DNA of 64,000 nucleotides from Flaviaestuariibacter flavus (GCF_004337505.1 NZ_SJZI01000011.1:32233-96232); one strand, 5' to 3'. Positions 36,537-44,609 are shown, counted from the stretch's first letter. Numbers and translations: made by a program. Notes: generated from the letters alone by a model not told the origin.

Positions 36537-37958
36537 TTACACGGGGCGCTTGATTCCGAGCTCAGCCGCTTTCACCAGCATAAACTGGAAAGCCGCCTCG
36601 TATTCGTTGGGAATATGCCCGTCCAGGATCGCGTTGCGGATGGCGTCCTTGATCTCTCCTACGGCGCGCGAGGGCGGCAGGGCAAAGGTTTCCATGATGA
36701 GCTCGCCGGTGATGGGCGGCTGCCAGTTGCGCATCCGGTCTTTGCCTTCCACCTCGATGCAGCGCTGCTTCACCAGCTCGAAGTTGTCGAGAAAGCGCTG
36801 CACCTTGGCTTTGTTCTTCGACGTTATATCGCTTTCGCAAAGGATCATCAGGTCATCGAAGTCGGCGCCGGCATCGAAAAGAAGGCGGCGGATGGCCGAA
36901 TCGGTGATGTCTTCCTTTGAAAGCGATATAGGGCGCAGGTGCAGCTCCACCAGCTTGCGCACGTATTTCTGCGGTTCGCCCAGCGGCAGCTTGAACTGGT
37001 TGAAGATCTTGGGTACCATGCGCCCGCCCACCACCTCGTGGCCGTGAAAGGTCCAGCCGTGGCCTTCCTCGAAGCGCTTCGTGGCCGGTTTGGCGATGTC
37101 GTGCAGGATGGCCGCCCAGCGCAGCCAGATATTGCCGGTTCGCACGGCCACATTATCCAGCACCTGCAGGGTGTGGTAGAAATTGTCTTTGTGCCCGAGT
37201 CCATCCACGAATTCTGCACCGGCGAGGTCGACCATCTGCGGGAAAATGAGCTCCAGCAGCTTCGAATCGTAAAGCAGCTTAAAGCCGACACTGGGCTTAG
37301 GGCTGGCGATGATCTTGTTGAGCTCATCGGTGATCCGCTCCTGGCTGATGATCCGGATGCGTTCGCGCTGCTCGCGGATGGCCCGGAAGGTGGGCGGGTG
37401 AATGCGAAAACCGAGCTGCGATGCAAAACGAATGGCGCGCATCATCCGCAGGGGGTCGTCGCTGAAGGTGATGGCGGGCTCCCCGGGCGTACGGATCAGG
37501 CCTTCCTTCAGGTCGGCCATCCCGTTGAAGGGGTCCACGAGTGTGCCGAAGTCGTCGCGGTTGAGCGAAATGGCGAGCGCGTTGATGGTGAAGTCGCGGC
37601 GGTTCTGGTCGTCTTCCAGCGTACCGGGTGCTACCTGCGGGTTGCGCGAGCCGCGGCTGTAGCTTTCCTTGCGGGCACCTACAAATTCGAGGTCGAAGCC
37701 CTCGGGCATACGGAACTGCGCCGTGCCGAAGTTTTTGAAGAAATGCACCCGCGGACGTGGCCGGAACTGCTCCGCGGCCGCATCTGCAAGCGCGATCCCG
37801 TCGCCGATGCATACGAAGTCGGCATCCTTGGTGGGACGGCCGAGCAGCTTGTCGCGCACAAAGCCACCGACCAGGTAAGCCGGAAGGCTGTTGGCTTGCG
37901 CCGCCGCGGCCACTTTCTTCAGGATATCGAGCTCGTATGGAGAAACCGGGATGTCCAT
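36537..37958 (-). CDS. cca: CCA tRNA nucleotidyltransferase with HD domain
   Basis: A 473-residue protein starting [17 protein letters not shown]. The nucleotidyltransferase head contains [21 protein letters not shown] (GG-x-VRD and the DxD-like D-A-D). [12 protein letters not shown] and [18 protein letters not shown] follow. The C-terminal half carries an HD domain ([10 protein letters not shown] ... [11 protein letters not shown]). It adds or repairs the 3'-CCA of tRNAs. The tRNA-Leu later in this window lacks an encoded CCA and so depends on such an enzyme. Confidence 0.95.
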   Translation of the reverse strand: MDIPVSPYELDILKKVAAAAQANSLPAYLVGGFVRDKLLGRPTKDADFVCIGDGIALADAAAEQFRPRPRVHFFKNFGTAQFRMPEGFDLEFVGARKESYSRGSRNPQVAPGTLEDDQNRRDFTINALAISLNRDDFGTLVDPFNGMADLKEGLIRTPGEPAITFSDDPLRMMRAIRFASQLGFRIHPPTFRAIREQRERIRIISQERITDELNKIIASPKPSVGFKLLYDSKLLELIFPQMVDLAGAEFVDGLGHKDNFYHTLQVLDNVAVRTGNIWLRWAAILHDIAKPATKRFEEGHGWTFHGHEVVGGRMVPKIFNQFKLPLGEPQKYVRKLVELHLRPISLSKEDITDSAIRRLLFDAGADFDDLMILCESDITSKNKAKVQRFLDNFELVKQRCIEVEGKDRMRNWQPPITGELIMETFALPPSRAVGEIKDAIRNAILDGHIPNEYEAAFQFMLVKAAELGIKRPV

Positions 37959-37983
37959 GGGGCGCAAAGATAAGGCTCCCGGG

Positions 37984-38026
37984 AAGGTTCTAAGGTTCTG
38001 TGGTTCCGAGGTTTTAAGGTTGGTTC
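37984..38026. repeat. AAGGTTC tandem repeat
   Basis: Units AAGGTTCT, AAGGTTCTG, TGGTTCCG, AGGTTTT, AAGGTTGG in a row (about 8 nt each) just upstream of the cca start. It is part of the same class of short intergenic tandem tracts. Confidence 0.6.
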
Positions 38027-38057
38027 ATGCAAATAGGGGTATGCAACCTTGACTAAC

Positions 38058-38636
38058 TTATTTCCGGATGACCTCATACTTTCCGCCGCCGATCCATTTT
38101 ACGATCATTGATGGCTGCGCGGGTGTTTCGTCGTCCTGCCGCCACCTGACGATATGATCGACGCCGGTTCGGATCGGTTCTGATATATCCTTGAAGAAGG
38201 GGGCTGCCGGCTCGCCGCTGATATTGGCGGATGTGCTCACGATGGGGCCGCCGAGGCGCCGCACCAGGTGGCGGCAGAAAGGGTCGCGTACGATGCGGAT
38301 GGCGATCGACCCGTCTTCGGCTATCAGGTTACCGGGCAGACCGATAGCGTCGCTGAAGATCACGGTGGTGGGCCGTTCCTGCACCTCCATGAATGCCAGC
38401 GCTTCCGGGTCGGGTGCCGCCACCAGCTCCAGGATGTCGCGCGCGGAAGAGGCCAGAACGATGAGGCTCTTGCTGTCGGGGCGTCGCTTGATCGTATAAA
38501 TACGGGACACCGCTTCGGCGTTGCGCGCATCGCAGCCAAGGCCCCATACGGTATCGGTGGGATACAGCAGGGTGCCGCCGCGGCGCAGCGCCGCCAGTGC
38601 CGCTTCTATTTCCGAGTTGAAGAATGCGTTTTCCAT
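38058..38636 (-). CDS. L-threonylcarbamoyladenylate synthase (TsaC/Sua5/YrdC family)
   Basis: A 192-residue protein with the YrdC fold: ALRRGGTLLYPTDTVWGLGCDARN at the N-terminus, then KRRPDSKSLIVLASS, and LGGPIVSTSANISGEPA near residue 135. It makes threonylcarbamoyl-AMP for the t6A37 modification of tRNAs. The length fits the short TsaC form without the Sua5 extension. Its start codon lies within the 3' end of the glycosyltransferase gene (31-bp overlap), so the two are translated from one message. Confidence 0.9.
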   Translation of the reverse strand: MENAFFNSEIEAALAALRRGGTLLYPTDTVWGLGCDARNAEAVSRIYTIKRRPDSKSLIVLASSARDILELVAAPDPEALAFMEVQERPTTVIFSDAIGLPGNLIAEDGSIAIRIVRDPFCRHLVRRLGGPIVSTSANISGEPAAPFFKDISEPIRTGVDHIVRWRQDDETPAQPSMIVKWIGGGKYEVIRK

Positions 38637-39787
38637 ACCTGTTCGTATACCTGCATCACCGAAGCGCTGCAGCGTTCCAGTGTAAATTTCTGTGCATGCT
38701 CCCAGCCGCGCTCCACCAGCGAAGCGGCCAACGCCGGGTCGCGGCGCAGCTTGAGGATCGCTTCGGCAATGCTTTCCGGCTGCGCGGGATCGACATAGCA
38801 GCCGCCCGGTCCCGCGGCTTCCGGCAGGCAGGAGGTGTTGGACGTGATCACCGGCACGCGGCTCCAGAGCGCTTCCAGCACGGGGATGCCGAAACCCTCG
38901 AAAAAAGAAGGGTACAGCATCATATCGGCCATCTGGTAAAGGGCCGCCAGCGTGGCGGGCTCGCGAAAGCGTGGGTCTGTCTTCACCGCCGGCTCTTCCG
39001 AAAGAAAACGCACGCGGTCCTGGAGTCCTTTGTCATGGAGAAAATCCTTTACCTGCTGTGCGTAGGCGCCACCTCCGCCCACAACAACGAGGGGCGGCAA
39101 CGCTTCTTTGCGAAGCGCATCGAGCGCCTTACAGATGCCAAGCAGGTTCTTACGCTCGATGAGCGAGCCGACGTAAAGGAGAAATTTTTCCGGAAGGTGG
39201 TAGCGCCGCCGGATGTCTTCGCGCATGTCGCCGGAAACCCGCTCCGCAAAAGCCGGGTCGCAACTCTGGTAGCACACGTCGATGCGCGACGCATCGGCAC
39301 CGTAGATATCCACGAGATCGCGTTTCGTCTGCTCGCTGATGGCAATGATCCGTGTAGCATGCCGGCAGGCATACAAAAACTTGCGCCGGTAGATGGCGCG
39401 GTCGATCTTCTTGTATTGGTGCGGGTAGCGCTCAAAAATGAGGTCATGCATCGTTACCACCGAAGGGATGCCGGTGGCACCGATGCCTACGGGAATTTCG
39501 TGGCTAAGCCCATGGTACAGGTCCACGCCGAGGCCTTTGAGCTCACCGCTTACAAAGCGGCTGCGCCAGGCGCCCGGCAAGGCCTTGTCGCGAAAGCCGG
39601 ACGGCCGCACTTCCTCCACGTTCGGCAGGGCCGGCTTGTGGTAATGCTTTCCCGGCTTCGGGTTCAGCAGCAGGTAGCGGTGCTGGGGGTAAAAGGTTGC
39701 CAGTCCGCGGATAAGCGTACGGCTGTAGTTACCCAGCCCGGTGCCGTTGTGAAAGGCGCGTTTTGCATCAAAGGCGATCGTCATCAT
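38606..39787 (-). CDS. Glycosyltransferase, GT4-like
   Basis: A 393-residue protein beginning MMTIAFDAKRAFHNGTGLGNYSRTLIRGLA. The acceptor domain contains LYHGLSHEIP. The donor-binding domain has LLYVGSLIERKNLLGICKAL and YPSFFEGFGIPVLEALWSRVPVITSN, where EGFG...E is the nucleotide-sugar site of GT-B family 4 enzymes. It likely adds a sugar during cell-envelope polysaccharide synthesis; donor and acceptor are unknown. It overlaps tsaC downstream. Confidence 0.85.
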   Translation of the reverse strand: MMTIAFDAKRAFHNGTGLGNYSRTLIRGLATFYPQHRYLLLNPKPGKHYHKPALPNVEEVRPSGFRDKALPGAWRSRFVSGELKGLGVDLYHGLSHEIPVGIGATGIPSVVTMHDLIFERYPHQYKKIDRAIYRRKFLYACRHATRIIAISEQTKRDLVDIYGADASRIDVCYQSCDPAFAERVSGDMREDIRRRYHLPEKFLLYVGSLIERKNLLGICKALDALRKEALPPLVVVGGGGAYAQQVKDFLHDKGLQDRVRFLSEEPAVKTDPRFREPATLAALYQMADMMLYPSFFEGFGIPVLEALWSRVPVITSNTSCLPEAAGPGGCYVDPAQPESIAEAILKLRRDPALAASLVERGWEHAQKFTLERCSASVMQVYEQVWKTHSSTRK

Positions 39788-39837
39788 GCGGTGCTGCGCA
39801 AGATACGCCGAAGCGCCGAGGGAAGGACGGCATGCGC

Positions 39838-39845
39838 TACTTTTG
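39838..39845 (+). promoter_or_regulatory. Possible -7 box for dapD
   Basis: TACTTTTG fits the Bacteroidota -7 consensus TAnnTTTG and lies four bases before the dapD ATG. If it is used, the message would be leaderless or nearly so. No convincing -33 TTG is seen at the proper distance. Confidence 0.35.
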
Positions 39846-39849
39846 CGGC

Positions 39850-40662
39850 ATGAACGCAAAAGAATCCATTGTAAAAGCCTGGCAGGACCGCAGTCTCCTG
39901 CAAGACCCATCGGTTCAGAACGACATCCGCGCCATCATCGAAGAGGTGGACAAGGGCCGCCTCCGCGTGGCCGAGCCCACCGAAAACGGGTGGGTGGTGA
40001 ATGAGTGGGTAAAGCAGGCCATCCTGCTCTATTTCGGCATCCAGCCGATGCAGACATGGGACCTCGCTCCTTTTGAGTTTTACGACAAGATGCTGCTGAA
40101 AAAGAACTACCAGGAGCTTGGCGTGCGCGCCGTACCGCATGCGGTGGCCCGCTACGGTGCCTATATCGCACGCAACGTGGTGCTGATGCCCTCCTATGTA
40201 AATATCGGCGCTTATGTTGATGAGGGCACGATGGTGGACACCTGGGCCACGGTAGGCTCCTGCGCCCAGATCGGCAAGGGCGTGCACCTGAGCGGCGGTG
40301 TGGGCATCGGCGGGGTGCTGGAGCCCCTGCAGGCAGCCCCGGTGGTGATCGAGGACGGCTGCTTTATCGGCTCGCGCTGCATCGTGGTAGAGGGCGTTCG
40401 CGTGGAGAAAGAGGCGGTGCTTGGCGCCAACGTGGTGCTCACCCAATCCACCAAGATCATCGACGTGAGCGGCCCTGAGCCCATCGAGATGAAGGGCGTG
40501 GTGCCCGCCCGCAGCGTGGTGATCCCCGGCTCCTACACCAAGAAGTTCCCTGCCGGCGAATTCGGCGTCGGCTGCGCCCTTATCATCGGCAAGCGCAAGG
40601 AAAGCACCGACCTGAAGACCAGCCTGAATGATGCGCTGCGCGACTTCAACGTGAGTGTGTGA
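39850..40662 (+). CDS. dapD: 2,3,4,5-tetrahydropyridine-2,6-dicarboxylate N-succinyltransferase
   Basis: A 270-residue protein from the ATG at 39850 (MNAKESIVKAWQDRSLLQDP). The N-terminal helical domain is followed by a left-handed beta-helix of hexapeptide repeats (GAYIARNVVLMPSYVNIGAY, VGSCAQIGKGVHLSGGVGIGG). The family motif EPLQAAPVVIEDGCFIGSRC is present. It uses succinyl-CoA in the lysine/meso-diaminopimelate pathway, needed for peptidoglycan. The gene is monocistronic and divergent from the glycosyltransferase. Confidence 0.95.
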   Translation: MNAKESIVKAWQDRSLLQDPSVQNDIRAIIEEVDKGRLRVAEPTENGWVVNEWVKQAILLYFGIQPMQTWDLAPFEFYDKMLLKKNYQELGVRAVPHAVARYGAYIARNVVLMPSYVNIGAYVDEGTMVDTWATVGSCAQIGKGVHLSGGVGIGGVLEPLQAAPVVIEDGCFIGSRCIVVEGVRVEKEAVLGANVVLTQSTKIIDVSGPEPIEMKGVVPARSVVIPGSYTKKFPAGEFGVGCALIIGKRKESTDLKTSLNDALRDFNVSV

Positions 40663-40677
40663 TGATGCAAGCGCTGG

Positions 40678-40846
40678 GAGAGAAAGAACGCAGCTCTTTT
40701 ATGATTGTTAGGATGTACGCCGCCTTCGGCTACGCTCAGGCAGACAATGTCATGGTGAGCTTGTCAAATCAAGCGTGCGTCAGCGATCATAATAAAATAT
40801 AACCCATCTGCGTATTCCGCTTGCGGATCAGCGTTCCTTCTCTCCT
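40678..40846. repeat. Dispersed inverted-repeat element, copy D (with internal insertion)
   Basis: Begins GAGAGAAAGAACGCAGCTC 15 bp after the dapD stop and ends GCGTTCCTTCTCTCC. Compared with copies A-C it carries an extra ~45-bp GC-rich segment (40720-40764) in its centre. It lies between dapD and the tRNA-Leu promoter. Confidence 0.7.
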
Positions 40847-40866
40847 GCTGCCTCCGGCAAAAAAAC

Positions 40867-40900
40867 TTTTTGCTGGAATAATCCCATCCCCCTAAATTTG
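40867..40900 (+). promoter_or_regulatory. Bacteroidota-type promoter of tRNA-Leu
   Basis: TTTTTG with the TTG core at 40870-40872, 20 bases of spacing, then TAAATTTG at 40893-40900. This matches the TTG/N19-21/TAnnTTTG consensus of the primary sigma factor of the phylum. The tRNA begins 82 bases downstream. Confidence 0.7.
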
Positions 40901-40935
40901 CACTCCCGCAACGGAACAAAGTAGCTACCAATACT

Positions 40936-42660
40936 TTAGGAAGTTGGGGATCCTGCCAAGGCGGGATGAGTTTTAAGAGTTGCCCAGGTGGCGAAACTGG
41001 TAGACGCACCGTCTTCAGGTGGCGGCGCCGCGAGGTGTGCTGGTTCGAATCCAGTCCTGGGCACAGCATCAACAAAAAGGCAATCCGGCAACGGGTTGCC
41101 TTTTCTGTTTGTGTCCAAATCCCTTGCCTGTAGCGGGATTTCGAGGAAGAGGTCGTTGACACGGGTAGTTCGAACTAACCCTTTTTCCTTGTTATACAGG
41201 ACTCCTTCAGGAAACACAAGCTGTTGCAACTTCTGTTTCACCTCATAGGTCCCTGAAATCCACTGCCCACTTAGGCTTTGCGCAAGTTCGAGCGCTTTTT
41301 CAACGGCTTTTTTCAGGTTCGAACTGTCTACGTCGGACTTTTGCAATTCCGCCTTAATTTCCAACATCTGTAGATTGTATTTAGCCGCGAACTTTTCATA
41401 GGTCTCCTCTTTAATTTTTCCGAGTGCATAACGCTCTTCCATCTCCTCCAACTGGCCCTCCAATTCGGCGAGACGCTTCTTTAGCGCCTTGCATTCCTCG
41501 AGTGCCGATGCAAGCCGTTTGTGCAGCCCCTCTTCGATTTTCTGAGCCAGCGCAGCCTTGTGCTTCTTATCGAATTCAAAGGTTTTTAAAGTGTCACAGA
41601 ACAGACTGTTAAGGGACTCTGCGCGGATGTTAACGCCCGCCCCTTTCGCCCGGGCCTTATAATACCAATTCCCTTTTGTCTTATAGCCTGTAAGTGGCGA
41701 GCCGGTCGCCTCCTCCCGAATAAATACCTTGAGTGGCAGTTCCTCTCGATTGGGCACCTTGGCTATGCCCACGTTAGAGGCTCCTGCTAGCATTTCGTTG
41801 GCTTTTAAAAAGGTGTGCAAACTGACCAGCGCTGGATGTTTGCCCGCGATCAGCTTCCCTCCTACCAGCTTGCCGGTCACATAGCCTGCATAGAACGGAT
41901 TGGAAAGGATCCATTTGAAATTGCTCGTGTTCAGCCGAAGCCCCCGCACTTTTAGGCGTTCTACGATTTCTACGTTGCTCAGCAATCCTTCTGCCTTCCA
42001 CTCGAAGGCTTTTTTAAGCCATTTGCCCTCCTCTGTAATCTCGTAAACGTGCTCACAGGCCCGGTGTTTTGGCTTCAGGTTCCGATATCCCAACGGTGTC
42101 GGATAAGGCCAATAACCCTTAAGCATTACCTCCCGGGTGTTGGTCGAGGTGCGGGAGGCCCGCTGTTGGTTATCGAAGTGATTAAATAGGTGAAAGAAAT
42201 TCTCCTGTAGGCTCCCGGAAGGAGTTGAGGCATCTATTTCCTGGGTCACAGACTTAATTGACACGCCAATCCCCCTTAGGTCCGCACTGAGCTGCGCAGC
42301 GGCCGGTCCGGTTCGGGAAAAGCGATCAAAGTTGTATACAAGGATAAATGCTATCTCCTTTTCCTTCTTTACGTAAGCCAGCATCTTCTGGAACTCCTTT
42401 CGACCATCGCTTTTGGCAGACTCAAAGGTGCCTCCAAAGGAGGCTTTAACGGTAATTCCATGCCGCTGGGCGTATTCCGCACAGAGCTTTGCTTGCACTT
42501 CAAGGGAAGAATTGCTTTCCGCTTGTTCCTGCGAGCTAACGCGGGTGTAAATCACTCCGCTTCGGCCAGTACGGGCTTTGGCCGTGGACTTTTGATATTG
42601 CTTTTCGGTGGCAGCCTCCAGGAGCGCCACCAGATCGCTGCCGGCTTTATTTTTCGACAT
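40936..42660 (-). CDS. Large serine recombinase running through tRNA-Leu antisense
   Basis: A 574-codon frame from the ATG at 42660. The resolvase domain has GVIYTRVSSQEQAE with the catalytic Ser at residue 42. The Recombinase domain follows (MLKGYWPYPTPLGYRN). A region that aligns with the zinc-ribbon has lost its cysteines (FIREEATGSPLTGY ... WYYKARAKGAG). A coiled coil spans about residues 370-430. The last ~60 residues (from about 515) are the antisense of the tRNA terminator and tRNA-Leu (VPRTGFEPAHLAAPPPEDG). The native end is therefore probably near FLEIPLQARDL, and the frame was extended when the element integrated. It presumably integrates and excises the island. A 55-codon gene lies upstream and overlaps its start by 14 bp. 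Confidence 0.9.
   Translation of the reverse strand: MSKNKAGSDLVALLEAATEKQYQKSTAKARTGRSGVIYTRVSSQEQAESNSSLEVQAKLCAEYAQRHGITVKASFGGTFESAKSDGRKEFQKMLAYVKKEKEIAFILVYNFDRFSRTGPAAAQLSADLRGIGVSIKSVTQEIDASTPSGSLQENFFHLFNHFDNQQRASRTSTNTREVMLKGYWPYPTPLGYRNLKPKHRACEHVYEITEEGKWLKKAFEWKAEGLLSNVEIVERLKVRGLRLNTSNFKWILSNPFYAGYVTGKLVGGKLIAGKHPALVSLHTFLKANEMLAGASNVGIAKVPNREELPLKVFIREEATGSPLTGYKTKGNWYYKARAKGAGVNIRAESLNSLFCDTLKTFEFDKKHKAALAQKIEEGLHKRLASALEECKALKKRLAELEGQLEEMEERYALGKIKEETYEKFAAKYNLQMLEIKAELQKSDVDSSNLKKAVEKALELAQSLSGQWISGTYEVKQKLQQLVFPEGVLYNKEKGLVRTTRVNDLFLEIPLQARDLDTNRKGNPLPDCLFVDAVPRTGFEPAHLAAPPPEDGASTSFATWATLKTHPALAGSPTS
40982..41063 (+). tRNA. tRNA-Leu (anticodon CAG)
   Basis: An 82-nt tRNA. 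The acceptor stem GCCCAGG pairs with CCTGGGC and the discriminator is A. The D-arm is GCGAAACTGGTAGACGC. The anticodon stem CCGTC/GGCGG carries loop TTCAGGT, giving anticodon CAG. A long variable arm and the T-arm GCTGG-TTCGAAT-CCAGT follow. The 3' CCA is not encoded. It reads CUG codons. A recombinase gene runs antisense across the whole tRNA, and the tRNA marks the left edge of the island. Confidence 0.95.
41075..41104 (+). terminator. Terminator of tRNA-Leu
   Basis: Stem AAAAGGCAA/TTGCCTTTT extended by a G/C-rich inner part (TCCG/CGGG), 12 bases after the tRNA and followed by a T-rich tail. The same bases are read on the other strand as part of the recombinase C-terminus. Confidence 0.8.
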
Positions 42661-42814
42661 CGGGGTTGCTTAAAAGTTGATCAATGAGAATTTCTGCGAA
42701 CCGCTCCAACTGCTCTTCCAAAGTTGGAAGGGAGGCCGAAGTATTACTGTGTGTCGGGGAATCGCTTTCGTTACTATTCTCTGTTACATAGGCGTTTTCA
42801 TTTTCTTTGAACAT
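42647..42814 (-). CDS. Small acidic protein upstream of the recombinase
   Basis: A 55-residue frame (MFKENENAYVTENSNESDSP ... LEEQLERFAEILIDQLLS) from the ATG at 42814. Its stop codon is inside the first codons of the recombinase gene (14-bp overlap). The Ser/Thr/Asn-rich N-terminus is followed by an amphipathic helix. The overlap suggests translational coupling; it could be a recombination directionality factor or a regulatory peptide, but no family is recognised. Confidence 0.55.
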   Translation of the reverse strand: MFKENENAYVTENSNESDSPTHSNTSASLPTLEEQLERFAEILIDQLLSNPDVEK

Positions 42815-42839
42815 GTTTCACCCTGCTTTGCGGCCGGCA

Positions 42840-42895
42840 CCTGATTGTATCAGAATGCAGCCAAGGGTCCAACCAAAGGCCTGATTGTATCAGAA
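42840..42895. promoter_or_regulatory. Two identical 16-bp palindromic repeats upstream of the recombinase operon
   Basis: CCTGATTGTATCAGAA occurs at 42840-42855 and again at 42880-42895, exactly 40 bp apart. Each contains the perfect hyphenated palindrome CTGAT-TGT-ATCAG. They lie between the start of the small gene (42814) and the stop of the MerR-like gene (42900). They look like paired operators, or recombinase binding sites. Confidence 0.6.
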
Positions 42896-42899
42896 CCGT

Positions 42900-43808
42900 T
42901 TATAGCTTTTTCTTAGTTTTCGTAAACGAGACGGTTTTGCCGTCAACGGTATCGAGCGTGATGGACTCGTAGTTTTTCAGGCGCAAAACCTCCCGGAGCT
43001 TTGCGCTTTCCTCCGAGCTGAGGTATTTCATCTCCGTTGTGGTGATGATGAGCGGCTCGCGCTTTTTTCCGCGCTTGATCGTGATGGTCTTTACCCTTCT
43101 ATCGGCAATGGCATCAAGAACTTTGCGCTCATCCGGGCTCGGAAAAAAGTAAAGCCCGGGGAAACCGTCCAGCTCCTCCCAGACTACAAAATGGTTCAGG
43201 AGGTGGTGAAGTGGAATATTAATATGGGGTTCGCCCAGATCACACTCCCGATCGGGAAACGTCCGGTATTTATCACCCACGTATTCAACGATATAATCCT
43301 TATAGAGCTGAATCCCGGCCTGCTTTCCCGTGGTCAGCGATTCCAGCACCAGGTTTGAAAAGTAGTTGACATCCCAACGCAGGATCTCAAGTGCAGCTTC
43401 GTCCGCGAGCGTGCGCTTGATTTCGGTTAGCAGTTCCAGTTCCTCGACCATAAGTGGTACAAGCCGCGCCTTTTCTTCCATTCGATTGATATGATGTTCA
43501 ATATTGAGCTTCGGCAGATTGTCACTTTCGGCCCGATACAGGAAGTACTCCGCCAGTTCCCGCATCCGCTTTGTGGGGAGCCCCAGTCCGCGCACGACGT
43601 CCAGAAGCATAACCCACATGGCTTTAACAGGACTCAGGCGCGCATGTTGGTAATTCATCATAAAGGGCATCAGCCCTTCGCGCCTCCAAAAAGCAGTAAC
43701 CGACCGATCGATGCCTAAAGTGTCAATTGGGATCAACGGGTCGAACAATTTTGTTCGGAACACCTCCACGGGCAGATTCTGAGATTGATTTACTTTTTCC
43801 AAATTCAT
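42900..43808 (-). CDS. MerR-like DNA-binding protein of unknown role
   Basis: A 302-residue protein from the ATG at 43808 (a GTG at 43829 is possible). Residues ~30-75 (FWRREGLMPF ... ARLSPVKAMWVMLLDVVRGLGLPTKRMRELAEYFL) resemble a MerR-type winged helix, where the tyrosine-arginine-glycine-leucine turn is replaced by WRREGL. The rest is helical with a charged, Lys-rich C-terminus (TITIKRGKKREPLIITTTEMK). It is a likely regulator of island genes. The paired palindromes next to its 3' end and upstream of the recombinase could be its targets. No specific family is recognised. Confidence 0.6.
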   Translation of the reverse strand: MNLEKVNQSQNLPVEVFRTKLFDPLIPIDTLGIDRSVTAFWRREGLMPFMMNYQHARLSPVKAMWVMLLDVVRGLGLPTKRMRELAEYFLYRAESDNLPKLNIEHHINRMEEKARLVPLMVEELELLTEIKRTLADEAALEILRWDVNYFSNLVLESLTTGKQAGIQLYKDYIVEYVGDKYRTFPDRECDLGEPHINIPLHHLLNHFVVWEELDGFPGLYFFPSPDERKVLDAIADRRVKTITIKRGKKREPLIITTTEMKYLSSEESAKLREVLRLKNYESITLDTVDGKTVSFTKTKKKL

Positions 43809-43900
43809 GTAGAAATCGCGTTTGAGCACCCAATACTACGATTTTTATCTATTTTTACAAATATCTTGTGCAATACGCACGATTTTGAAAAATAGTTAAC

Positions 43901-44305
43901 ATGGGCCGTATACATCCACCCCGTACATGTGAGAACCCGAATTGCCGGGTCGAGTTTTTCCCCGACGACTTCCGCATGCGGTATTGCAGTACCGGATGCC
44001 GGGTGGCTTATCACAACGATCAGCGACGGCTGCAGAACACCACCCGCTTTGCGACCGACGGGGTTCGGCGGCTCAATGACCAGCTGCTGGAATGCCTGTA
44101 CGAGAGCCCTAACTATGAAGAGAACGGGGTTCCGGAGTCCAGCCTGGAACTACTGTGCATCGACCAAGAGGTTGGAACTTGGGAAAAAAACCTTGATACG
44201 GGCCGGCCGATACTCTGGTTTTACGCCTATGGCCTGGAGTTAGTTAACGCTGAGGCCCGCCTATTCACCATTCATTACCGTACAAAAACAAAGTATTATG
44301 CTTAA
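43901..44305 (+). CDS. Small protein with a treble-clef-like zinc motif
   Basis: A 134-residue protein, MGRIHPPRTCENPNCRVEFF ... RMRYCSTGCRVAYHNDQRR. The arrangement C-x4-C, then C-x3-C within YCSTGC, resembles small zinc-ribbon or treble-clef fingers at the ends of nucleic-acid-binding proteins. The rest has no recognised domain. It is transcribed divergently from the MerR-like gene, 92 bp apart, and overlaps the next gene by 8 bp, so both form one unit. Possibly a DNA- or RNA-binding accessory protein of the island. Confidence 0.55.
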   Translation: MGRIHPPRTCENPNCRVEFFPDDFRMRYCSTGCRVAYHNDQRRLQNTTRFATDGVRRLNDQLLECLYESPNYEENGVPESSLELLCIDQEVGTWEKNLDTGRPILWFYAYGLELVNAEARLFTIHYRTKTKYYA

Positions 44306-44609
44306 TCCGAGATCTGCCCCCTTTACCCCCGATGAATTGATCCGCCTTCCAAGATGGCGCATTGGCAAACCGATTGCCCTGCCCGTCCAGCCGATAATAG
44401 TGCCCATCCCGGTCGCACCTGCTCCAGAAGTAGCAGCAATAGCCGAAAAAGTAGCAAAAGCACCATCAAGCAAACACCGCGGTTTGCTGATTGGATTGGC
44501 TATTATAATAGTTGTTGGATGTACAATTATCTACTGCCAACATCAGCAACAAAAGAACAAAGAGGATAATGATCAAGAAACCCAAGATGTAAATAATTCT
44601 GTCGACTAA
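44298..44609 (+). CDS. Small Pro/Ala-rich single-pass membrane protein
   Basis: A 103-residue protein whose first 60 residues are Pro/Ala/Val-rich (IALPVQPIIVPIPVAPAPEV). One membrane helix follows (GLLIGLAIIIVVGCTIIYC) and a hydrophilic Gln/Asn/Asp-rich tail. It overlaps the upstream zinc-motif gene by 8 bp. Unknown function. Confidence 0.5.
   Translation: MLNPRSAPFTPDELIRLPRWRIGKPIALPVQPIIVPIPVAPAPEVAAIAEKVAKAPSSKHRGLLIGLAIIIVVGCTIIYCQHQQQKNKEDNDQETQDVNNSVD

Noticed and set aside
38606..39787. Overlap of glycosyltransferase and tsaC as a fusion or frameshift
   Set aside because: Both frames are intact with complete motifs; the 31-bp overlap fits ordinary translational coupling.
13600..40660. 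CRISPR array among the many short repeats
   Set aside because: The repeats are short tandem units without unique spacers, or dispersed inverted repeats; no regular repeat-spacer pattern and no cas gene.
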